From the NCBI GenBank assembly GCA_030671225.1, contig DAOVAE010000102.1, positions 1 through 5,160 on the forward strand: 5,160 nt of DNA. The letters run 5' to 3'. Below are positions 1 to 5,160 of this stretch, piece after piece. The stretch is from Desulfobacteraceae bacterium. GTDB taxonomy: Bacteria > Desulfobacterota > Desulfobacteria > Desulfobacterales > UBA11574. A program made the translations under genes and the position numbers. The notes below the pieces were generated by a model. The model made no database searches. It saw only the letters and a list, made by a program, of their open reading frames with translations, and was not told the DNA's origin. Every line of letters begins with the position of its first letter. Within the stretch, counting starts at the first letter, position 1.

Positions 1-1
1 A

Positions 2-157
2 TCACGTGCCGCTGATAAGACCAACCTTTTTATATTTATTACACCCCACGTAGTAAAACACCCTGCTGAGGCAGAAGAAATTTTTCAAAAAAAGAAAGAT
101 CAAATAGACCAGATCAAAGAAGGCAATATCAAAATGTACGATAAAAATTCGCCTTAG
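2..157 (+). CDS. gspD: Type II secretion system secretin GspD, C-terminal fragment
   Basis: This is the 3' end of an open frame that enters from the left edge and stops at TAG 155-157, leaving 51 residues. The peptide starts SRADKTNLFIFITPHVVK. The block 'K-T-N-L-F-I-F-I-T-P-H-V-V' is the end of the conserved secretin beta-barrel domain of GspD/PulD proteins, where the 'LxIFITPxVV' strand closes the domain. A short, highly charged tail of about 33 residues follows (runs of E, K, Q and D), ending in KNSP. In T2SS secretins the segment after the barrel (S domain) often contacts a pilotin or neighbouring subunits; the tail here is too short and unspecific to say whether it does. GspD forms the outer-membrane channel of the T2SS. 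The gene lies 35 nt before gspE and is probably co-transcribed with it. The assignment rests on a short segment plus the gspE neighbour; a type IV pilus secretin is a less likely alternative. Confidence 0.85.
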   Translation, partial: SRAADKTNLFIFITPHVVKHPAEAEEIFQKKKDQIDQIKEGNIKMYDKNSP

Positions 158-192
158 AGAGACCTTTAAAATCAAGCAAACCGTGGAACAGC

Positions 193-1953
193 ATGCAAAA
201 ACATCTTACACAGATACTCAAGGAAACCTTTGGCGTTTCGGAGGAAGATCTAAAAGAAGCTCAAAAGATAAAAACTGATAAAGGGGCCCCTTTCGGGGAA
301 ATACTGGTCACAAAAAAAATTATTACAGAAAAACAGCTCCTCGAAGCCTTGAGCACCCAATACGACATTCCTTTTTGGCCTGATCTTCCCCTTGACAGTT
401 TCAGGACTGATTTTACCAGCCAGGTGCCGATTCAATTTCTGAAAAAGCACGTCATGGTTCCTTTAATAAGCGACACCAATAAATCGGGTCTTGACAATAG
501 TCTGCCTCAGCTTGAACAGAAGAATGCAGCAGGTAATCTTCCCGACCCAGGTGCGGTTATAGCTTTAAATGATCCTGCATGCTTCCAGCCCCTTGATGAT
601 CTGATCAGGATTCTCGGACCGTATGATTTTAAACTGGTCCTTTCAACAAAGGATGCAATTCTTTTCGCTATCAATATATCGTATGATCTTAACAGGGACT
701 CCGCTGAACAGCTTGTCCAGGATATGGAAGAAGACAGCAGTGCCATCATAAGTGAAATTGAGGAAAAGGCAGATCTTCTGGATGACATCAGTGACGCACC
801 GATTATAAAACTTGTGAACCATATTATTTCCCAATCGGTAAAAGCACGCGCAAGCGATATCCATATGGAACCTTACCAGGACAGTTTCAAAGTACGCTAT
901 CGTGTGGACGGGATTCTTTACGACCTCCTCTCCCCTCCGAAATGGGTCCAGCCTGCTCTTATCTCCAGAATCAAAGTCATGGCAAAGATGAACATTGCGG
1001 AAAAACGTCTTCCTCAGGACGGTCGTTTAGACGTTACAATAGGTAATCAGGACATTGATGTACGGGTTTCCACCATTCCGACTTCTTTTGGAGAGCGTGT
1101 CGTACTCAGGCTTTTGGACAAATCGGCTTCTTTGATTTCACTTTCAGATCTAGGCATTGCCTCTGACAAGCTTGAAATGCTTGAAAACCTTGTCAAATCC
1201 CCTAATGGTATTATCCTTGTTACCGGCCCCACCGGCAGCGGCAAGACAACAACCCTCTATGCAATCTTATCATCCATAAATCTACACGACGTAAATATTA
1301 TTACCATTGAAGACCCCATCGAATACCTGATCAAAGGGATCAGCCAGATACAGGTCAATCCAAAGATAAACCTAACCTTTGCCGGCGGACTAAGATCGAT
1401 TGTCAGGCAGGATCCCGACGTAATCCTGGTAGGCGAAATACGGGATCAGGAAACGGCGGAAATAGCTGTTCAGTCGGCACTGACAGGGCATCTTGTTTTT
1501 TCTACACTTCATACAAACGATTCTGCAAGTGCCATTACACGCCTTGTCGACATAGGTGTTGAACCCTTTTTAATTTCATCATCGATTTTAGCTGTCGTCG
1601 CCCAAAGACTGATCCGCGTTCTTTGTCGGGATTGCAAACAGCCCTATACACCTGATAATGCGACTCTGGGAAGTATAGGGATTACCCCGGATCAATTCAA
1701 GGGAACTACCATCTACAGGGCGAATGGATGTGAAAACTGTTTTCATACAGGCTATAAGGGACGGACCGGCATTTTTGAAATAATGCTTTTGGATTCCAGT
1801 TTAAAAAGCATTATACTCAAAACCCACGATTCGAACCGAATAAAAAATGAGGCTTTAAATCTGAATATGGTTACCCTGCGTCAGGACGGCGTACAAAAGG
1901 TTTTAGGCGGTATTTCTACAATAGAAGATGTAGTGAGGGTTACCCACAAGTAA
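193..1953 (+). CDS. gspE: Type II secretion system assembly ATPase GspE
   Basis: A 586-residue hexameric ATPase that acts at the cytoplasmic face of the inner membrane and powers pseudopilus assembly in type II secretion. Residues 1-160 form the MshEN/T2SSE N-terminal region (FGEILV at 34-39, ITEKQLLEAL at 44-53). The N2 domain follows (SDIHMEP 221-227, RYRVDG 235-240, EKRLPQDGR 270-278). The C-terminal ATPase has Walker A GPTGSGKTT (345-353), the Asp box TIEDPIEY (371-378), the Walker B region DPDVILVGEIRD (407-418) and the His box TGHLVFSTLHTND (431-443). Four cysteines, C478, C481, C513 and C516, form the CxxC...CxxC zinc site typical of GspE and PilB. All catalytic motifs are intact and the length is somewhat above the usual 500-570. 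The excess is partly a polar insertion at about residues 94-119. The ATG at 193 has only a weak GGA upstream; no better in-frame start is visible. PilB of type IV pili is the nearest alternative, but the secretin just upstream favours GspE. Confidence 0.95.
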   Translation: MQKHLTQILKETFGVSEEDLKEAQKIKTDKGAPFGEILVTKKIITEKQLLEALSTQYDIPFWPDLPLDSFRTDFTSQVPIQFLKKHVMVPLISDTNKSGLDNSLPQLEQKNAAGNLPDPGAVIALNDPACFQPLDDLIRILGPYDFKLVLSTKDAILFAINISYDLNRDSAEQLVQDMEEDSSAIISEIEEKADLLDDISDAPIIKLVNHIISQSVKARASDIHMEPYQDSFKVRYRVDGILYDLLSPPKWVQPALISRIKVMAKMNIAEKRLPQDGRLDVTIGNQDIDVRVSTIPTSFGERVVLRLLDKSASLISLSDLGIASDKLEMLENLVKSPNGIILVTGPTGSGKTTTLYAILSSINLHDVNIITIEDPIEYLIKGISQIQVNPKINLTFAGGLRSIVRQDPDVILVGEIRDQETAEIAVQSALTGHLVFSTLHTNDSASAITRLVDIGVEPFLISSSILAVVAQRLIRVLCRDCKQPYTPDNATLGSIGITPDQFKGTTIYRANGCENCFHTGYKGRTGIFEIMLLDSSLKSIILKTHDSNRIKNEALNLNMVTLRQDGVQKVLGGISTIEDVVRVTHK

Positions 1954-1956
1954 ACA

Positions 1957-2352
1957 ATGATTAAGAGATCACGCTTTATCATCTTTTTTATAATGCTATA
2001 CATGTTTTGCGGTACTTTTTTTGCGAGACAGAACGTGGCAGTTGCAGAAAATCATAAAATGTCACCCGGGACGGCGGAAAAACAGACATCCCCCGTTCTT
2101 TATCCGATCAAATTTTTCAGAAACTACGTTTCAAGGGCTGACGGTGATCGTTGTCCCATGTATCCATCGTGCTCCCAATACTGTATCGAAGCTTTTAATA
2201 AACACGGGTCCTTTTTGGGCTGGATCATGTGTAGTGACAGGCTTATGCGTTGCGGCAGAGATGAAAACAAATTATCGGCTCCGGTCTGGATAAACGGTGA
2301 GAAGCGTAGCTTGGATCCAGTAAATAATAACGATTTCTGGTGGCAGAAATAA
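1957..2352 (+). CDS. yidD: YidD-family protein with an N-terminal signal sequence
   Basis: A 131-residue protein. Residues 47-100 match the YidD (former DUF37) pattern: the lead helix PIKFFRNYVSR (50-60), the core DRCPMYPSCSQY (64-75), then EAFNKHGSFLGW (78-89) and DRLMRCGRD (94-102), with a late LDPV (119-122). Conserved-type cysteines are C66, C72 and C99, with extra C76 and C92. Classical YidD is a short cytoplasmic, inner-membrane-associated factor that aids YidC insertion and sits between rnpA and yidC. This one differs. It begins with MIKRSR, a 17-residue hydrophobic stretch (7-23) and an AxA site (A28-V-A30), so export or membrane anchoring is likely. The usual CHP after the last cysteine is replaced by CGRDE, with about 16 extra residues before DPV, and the protein ends NDFWWQK. 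It starts 3 nt after the gspE stop without a well-placed ribosome site (a GAGGG lies about 18 nt upstream), pointing to translational coupling. Family membership is fairly firm; the function of this variant is unknown. Confidence 0.85.
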   Translation: MIKRSRFIIFFIMLYMFCGTFFARQNVAVAENHKMSPGTAEKQTSPVLYPIKFFRNYVSRADGDRCPMYPSCSQYCIEAFNKHGSFLGWIMCSDRLMRCGRDENKLSAPVWINGEKRSLDPVNNNDFWWQK

Positions 2353-2354
2353 TT

Positions 2355-3323
2355 ATGCGTATCCGAAATACTTGCTTTGTTTGTCTGTCCCTCACTTTTT
2401 TTACCATATTTTTTCTTTTTATCTCCTTTTCTCAGTCTTTTGCCGGATCCGATTCTGGAATCAATCTTAAGCCTTCTATTAAAATAAGTCCTGACAAACA
2501 ATTTGACTTTGCAGAATACTATTTTTCAAACAAAGATTATTTAATGGCGGTTAGTGAGTACAAGCGGTTTATATATTTCTTCCCAGAGGATGAAAGGGTA
2601 GAACAGGCAATGTACCGAATCGGCATGTCGTATTACCTCGGCCGACACTTCACAAAGGCCGTAGATTCTTTCAAAGCGTTGATCGATCGATATATGGATT
2701 CCGACTTTTCTATAAAATCGTATTTTATGATCAGTGAAAGTTATGTGAAGCTAAACGGTTTTGACCCTGCAATTATCAGTCTTAACAATCTAATTACAAT
2801 AACCGATGATGAGAATGTAAGGGATGAAGCTTATTACAGGATAGGGTGGATCCATATTGAAACGGCATCCTGGGAAAAATCAAGGCTCTATTTTTCAAAA
2901 ATAAGTGCAAAAAATAAAAATAAGTACAGACTTGAAAGACTTAATGCCGAACTTGACAATGAAAAATTAATCCCAGAAAAGGACCCCGGCCTGGCAGGAT
3001 TTTTATCCATAATTCCGGGTGCGGGGTATCTTTACTGTGAAAGATACCAGGATGCTCTAATAGCTTTTTTGCTTAATGGAGGTCTGATATACGCCGCCTA
3101 TGAGTCTTTCGATGACGGTCATAATGCCCTTGGCGGAGTCATTGCTTTTGTTGAATTCGGTTTCTATGCCGGGAACATATATGGTGCCATAGCAAGTGCC
3201 CACAAATACAATCGGAAAAAAACCGGTCAATTTATAGAAAAATTGAAAGACAATACTAAAATTAACCTTTCAGCCGATCTTAAGAACAAAGGTGTTTGTC
3301 TCGCTTTTCAATTTGTTTTTTAG
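2355..3323 (+). CDS. Exported TPR protein with hydrophobic C-terminal domain (DUF5683-like)
   Basis: A 322-residue protein of unknown function. Residues 1-30 form a Sec signal peptide: MRIRN, a long hydrophobic core, and cleavage probably after SFA30. No lipobox is seen. Residues 49-187 hold about four TPR-type helix pairs resembling BamD/CpoB repeats (DFAEYYFSNKDYLMAVSEYK, AMYRIGMSYYLGRHFTKAVD, YFMISESYVKLNGFDPAI, AYYRIGWIHIETASWEKS). From residue 210 comes a hydrophobic domain: DPGLAGFLSIIPGAGYLY, then helices at about 231-250 and 257-281. The 'PG-G-Y' followed by small-residue helices recalls the membrane part of DUF5683/TM2-like proteins. The chain ends LAFQFVF with a terminal Phe. I chose ATG 2355, 2 nt after the yidD stop, because it gives a normal signal peptide and has GGTGG about 12 nt upstream. 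A GTG at 2340 in the same frame would add five residues (MAEII) and overlap yidD. Likely partner of the YidD-like protein; a scaffold or assembly role is inferred only from the repeats. Confidence 0.8.
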   Translation: MRIRNTCFVCLSLTFFTIFFLFISFSQSFAGSDSGINLKPSIKISPDKQFDFAEYYFSNKDYLMAVSEYKRFIYFFPEDERVEQAMYRIGMSYYLGRHFTKAVDSFKALIDRYMDSDFSIKSYFMISESYVKLNGFDPAIISLNNLITITDDENVRDEAYYRIGWIHIETASWEKSRLYFSKISAKNKNKYRLERLNAELDNEKLIPEKDPGLAGFLSIIPGAGYLYCERYQDALIAFLLNGGLIYAAYESFDDGHNALGGVIAFVEFGFYAGNIYGAIASAHKYNRKKTGQFIEKLKDNTKINLSADLKNKGVCLAFQFVF

Positions 3324-3340
3324 TCCGGATTCCTTATAAA
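3313..3340 (+). promoter_or_regulatory. Possible weak sigma70-type promoter before the glycosyltransferase genes
   Basis: The box TTGTTT (3313-3318) and TATAAA (3335-3340) are 16 nt apart. The -10 matches consensus at 5 of 6 positions but the -35 at only 3 of 6, and it overlaps the end of the upstream gene. A transcript would start near 3347, giving a leader of under 20 nt before the TTG start at 3364. In an AT-rich stretch such a match can easily occur by chance. It is listed because gene function changes here. Confidence 0.22.
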
Positions 3341-3341
3341 T

Positions 3342-3355
3342 CCTATAGCCTATAG
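3342..3355 (+). repeat. Tandem duplicate of the heptamer CCTATAG
   Basis: CCTATAG occurs twice head to tail in the only intergenic gap over 35 nt in this window, and each copy contains the palindrome CTATAG. The second copy runs into the AGAGA that precedes the TTG start. Two copies of seven bases are too short to call an operator; no function is claimed. Confidence 0.5.
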
Positions 3356-3358
3356 AGA
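3354..3358 (+). promoter_or_regulatory. Ribosome binding site supporting a TTG start
   Basis: AGAGA lies 5 nt upstream of the TTG at 3364, a short but workable Shine-Dalgarno match. It supports the rare TTG codon as the true start. So does the protein itself: its first residues (MKFLFLEPFFGGSH) align in register with the beginning of the QTMAN/GTDC1 family, leaving no room for a later start. Confidence 0.5.
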
Positions 3359-3363
3359 ACAAT

Positions 3364-4473
3364 TTGAAATTTCTATTTTTAGAACCCTTTTTTGGCGGAT
3401 CACACCGGGATTTTGCCAAAGGACTTATTTCACACTCCCGGCACAGAATCGACCTTGTTACACTGCCCGCCCGTTTCTGGAAGTGGCGGATGCGGGGGGC
3501 GGCTCTGTACTTTGCAAAAAAAATTACCAATCTTACAGACTACGACGGGTTGATCACCACAGACCTCATGAGCCTGTCAGACTTTAAAGCGCTTTGGGGG
3601 TCGTCCAATCCTCCCTCACTGGTCTATTTTCACGAAAATCAGCTTACCTATCCGCTGGCACCCGGTGAGAGCAGAGATTTCCAGTTTGGTTTCACCGACA
3701 TCACTACGGCATTAGCAGCAGACCAGATTCTTTTTAATTCTCAAACCCATTTTGATGCCTTTTTCTCAAGACTTCCTGAATTTTTAAATATGATGCCCGA
3801 ATACCGGCCCAAATGGGTGGTCAACGCGATCCGTAACAAAGCCGGGGTGCTCTATCCGGGGTGCCGTTTCCCGGCTCAAGGAGAGTCGGTCAGTTCTATG
3901 CAACATGTCGGCTTGCCGCCGTTGATAATATGGAATCATCGCTGGGAGTTTGATAAAAATCCTGCAGACTTTTTTAATGCTCTTGATGCGGTACTGGAAC
4001 GGGGTTTAGATTTCCGCCTCGCCCTTTTGGGGGAAAATTTTCAGATGGTTCCTAAAGAATTTATTGCCGCCAGGGAACGTTACCGGGACCGGATTGTCTG
4101 TTATGGCCATGAAGAATCCAGGAGAAAGTACCGCAGATGGCTGATGCAGGGTACAATTGTAATCAGCACTGCAAAACAGGAAAATTTCGGCATCTCGGTT
4201 GTCGAAGCGATCCGTTATGGTTGTATCCCTCTTCTCCCTGACCGGCTCTCGTACCCGGAAATCATCCCAAAAGCCTTTCATGATGATTTCTTCTATCAAG
4301 ATCATACGGAACTTGTCGAAAAACTCTGCTTTCTTATTTCAAATTATCCGCAATTTAAGATAAAACGCCAAAAGCTTTCCGAAGCGATGGGCCGATTTGC
4401 CTGGGAAAATGTGATTGATCAATACGATGAAATTTTGGAAAAGCTGGCAGTAATGAGATCTTATCATGCCTGA
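3364..4473 (+). CDS. tRNA-queuosine alpha-mannosyltransferase (QTMAN/GTDC1, DUF3524) homologue
   Basis: A 369-residue GT-B glycosyltransferase. The N-terminal domain (about 1-169) carries the former-DUF3524 signature, in the same order as vertebrate GTDC1: EPFFGGSHRDF (7-17), LPARFWKWRMRGAALYFA (34-51), YFHENQLTYP (88-97), RDFQFGF (104-110), FNSQTHFDAF (124-133), PEYRPK (145-150) and LYPG (163-166). The C-terminal nucleotide-sugar domain (from about 185) has WNHRWEFDKNP (190-200), LLGENF (221-226) and the GT4 E-x7-E pair E273/E281 in QENFGISVVEA. The vertebrate enzyme transfers mannose from GDP-mannose to the cyclopentene diol of queuosine-34 in tRNA-Asp. By homology this protein is a cytosolic tRNA-Q mannosyltransferase, but bacterial specificity (sugar, tRNA) cannot be read from the sequence. 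The length is full and no catalytic motif is missing. It starts with TTG and overlaps the next glycosyltransferase by 8 nt. No queuosine gene (tgt, queA, queG) is in view. Family assignment is strong, activity inferred. Confidence 0.88.
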   Translation: MKFLFLEPFFGGSHRDFAKGLISHSRHRIDLVTLPARFWKWRMRGAALYFAKKITNLTDYDGLITTDLMSLSDFKALWGSSNPPSLVYFHENQLTYPLAPGESRDFQFGFTDITTALAADQILFNSQTHFDAFFSRLPEFLNMMPEYRPKWVVNAIRNKAGVLYPGCRFPAQGESVSSMQHVGLPPLIIWNHRWEFDKNPADFFNALDAVLERGLDFRLALLGENFQMVPKEFIAARERYRDRIVCYGHEESRRKYRRWLMQGTIVISTAKQENFGISVVEAIRYGCIPLLPDRLSYPEIIPKAFHDDFFYQDHTELVEKLCFLISNYPQFKIKRQKLSEAMGRFAWENVIDQYDEILEKLAVMRSYHA

Positions 4474-5160
4474 GAATAATGCCGACCCTTTAAGAATCTG
4501 CCTGTTAAGTTACAGAAGCAATCCCTACTGTGGCGGGCAAGGGGTTTATATCAATAATTTGAGCAGAGCTCTTAGAGGTCTGGGCCATCATGTTGAGGTG
4601 GTTTCAGGACCGCCCGACCCGCATCTTGAAAAAGATATTAATCTGATTCGAATTCATGGCCTTGACCTTTATAATCCTGATGATTTGTTCAGGATGCCCT
4701 CTTTAAGAGAGCTTTCCAATCCCGTCAACCTTATTGAATGGCTGGGAGTTTCCACCATGGGGTTCCCGGAACCATTTACATTTGGACTAAGGGCTTATAA
4801 ATTTTTAAGGAAAAAAATTAGCGAATACGATATAGTGCACGACAACCAGAGTCTTTCATATGGAATTCGGTCCATTAATAAACATATTCCGACAATCGCC
4901 ACCATCCATCACCCGATTACAGTGGACAGAGATTTGGCTGTAAAAGCGGCTTCGTCTTTATGGCGAAAGGTAAAACAGATGCGATGGTATTCTTTTGTCG
5001 GTATGCAAAAAAGGGTTTCCAGAACCCTTTCTCACATTATCACAGTTTCAAAATGTGCAAGGGATGATATAAGCAGAGATTTTAAGATCCCGGCTCAAAG
5101 GTTCAGAATCATACCCAATGGTATCGACACGGACCTTTTTCGTCCATTGCCTGAAATCAG
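4466..5160 (+). CDS. GT4-family (GT-B) glycosyltransferase, N-terminal part, runs off the window
   Basis: An open frame from ATG 4466 to the right edge with 231 complete codons and no stop. It begins inside the last codons of the QTMAN homologue (8-nt overlap), with a weak TGAGA about 8 nt upstream, so translational coupling is likely. The start RICLLSYRSNPYCGGQGVYI (10-29) is the N-terminal Rossmann strand and glycine-rich loop of GT-B enzymes; NLSRALRGLGHHVEVVSGPP (31-50) continues it. Further blocks are VHDNQSLSYG (124-133), TIATIHHPITVDRD (143-156), ITVSKCARDD (192-201) and the inter-domain IIPNGIDTDLFRP (215-227), all typical of the large GT4 family that uses nucleotide sugars. The donor-binding domain with its E-x7-E motif lies beyond the window. 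I recall this subfamily (GGQGVY, GPPxP, DNQSL) as widespread in Deltaproteobacteria and Actinobacteria without an assigned acceptor. It may act on lipid-linked or envelope glycans, or with its partner on queuosine; neither can be decided here. Confidence 0.85.
   Translation, partial: MPENNADPLRICLLSYRSNPYCGGQGVYINNLSRALRGLGHHVEVVSGPPDPHLEKDINLIRIHGLDLYNPDDLFRMPSLRELSNPVNLIEWLGVSTMGFPEPFTFGLRAYKFLRKKISEYDIVHDNQSLSYGIRSINKHIPTIATIHHPITVDRDLAVKAASSLWRKVKQMRWYSFVGMQKRVSRTLSHIITVSKCARDDISRDFKIPAQRFRIIPNGIDTDLFRPLPEI

Noticed and set aside
507..788. A 93-codon minus-strand open frame opposite gspE, rich in Ser and Arg
   Set aside because: The composition is what antisense of a normal coding frame gives; gspE is well supported throughout. 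The same reasoning applies to shorter minus-strand frames at 250-450, 643-864 and 1047-1244.
193..1953. Reading the ATPase as PilB of a type IV pilus
   Set aside because: The motifs alone do not fully separate the two, but a T2SS-type secretin end lies 35 nt upstream and no pil genes are seen.
2021..2293. A 90-codon plus-strand open frame inside yidD in another frame
   Set aside because: It overlaps the recognised YidD core completely, has no ribosome site of note and gives no recognisable protein.
2124..2501. A 125-codon open frame on the minus strand across the yidD/TPR junction
   Set aside because: It is antisense to two genes with clear family or signal-peptide features, has a very basic low-information N-terminus and matches no family I recognise. 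It is best explained as a chance frame.
3286..3320. Possible intrinsic terminator: ACAAA-GGTG-TTTGT followed later by a T-rich run
   Set aside because: The stem is only 5 bp and AT-rich, and the T run (3315-3321) is over 10 nt away, so it would not form a stable terminator hairpin. It is also inside the coding region.
3327..3343. Small inverted repeat GGATT...AATCC in the gap
   Set aside because: A 5-bp stem with a 7-nt loop and no following T tract; too weak for a terminator or an operator claim.
3270..3530. An 86-codon minus-strand open frame spanning the intergenic gap and the start of the QTMAN homologue
   Set aside because: It covers a conserved N-terminus on the opposite strand and has no family features.
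4006..4305. A 99-codon minus-strand open frame opposite the QTMAN homologue
   Set aside because: It lies wholly opposite the conserved donor-binding domain and has no recognisable motif.

Overview
The window is a fully coding, single-strand (+) stretch of a moderate-to-low GC Gram-negative genome. It holds six genes: two are cut by the window edges and four are complete. The secretin/ATPase pair of a type II secretion system (T2SS), the signal-peptide form of a YidD-like protein and the general sequence style suggest a Desulfobacterota (former Deltaproteobacteria) relative. That assignment is an inference from gene content and recalled family resemblance, not a database result.

Region 1 (1-3323) looks like one transcription unit. 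It opens with the last 51 codons of the outer-membrane secretin GspD. After 35 nt comes a complete GspE, the cytoplasmic T2SS ATPase, with all its nucleotide-binding boxes and a zinc-binding tetracysteine. Only 3 nt later is a small YidD-family protein that, unlike classical YidD, begins with a convincing Sec signal sequence or signal anchor. Two nt after that is a signal-peptide-bearing TPR protein with a hydrophobic C-terminal domain. The tight spacing suggests co-translation of the last three genes. The expected gspF does not follow gspE; the YidD-TPR pair sits there instead.

Region 2 (3364 to the end) is probably a second unit, separated by a 40-nt gap that may contain a weak promoter. 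It begins with a TTG-started homologue of the tRNA-queuosine alpha-mannosyltransferase (QTMAN/GTDC1, former DUF3524). This overlaps by 8 nt the start of a GT-B family 4 glycosyltransferase that runs off the window. I see no tRNA, rRNA, CRISPR array, insertion sequence or convincing intrinsic terminator.

The points most worth following up are the exported YidD-like protein with its TPR/membrane partner embedded behind T2SS genes, and a bacterial enzyme predicted to glycosylate queuosine in tRNA, coupled to a second glycosyltransferase of unknown acceptor.
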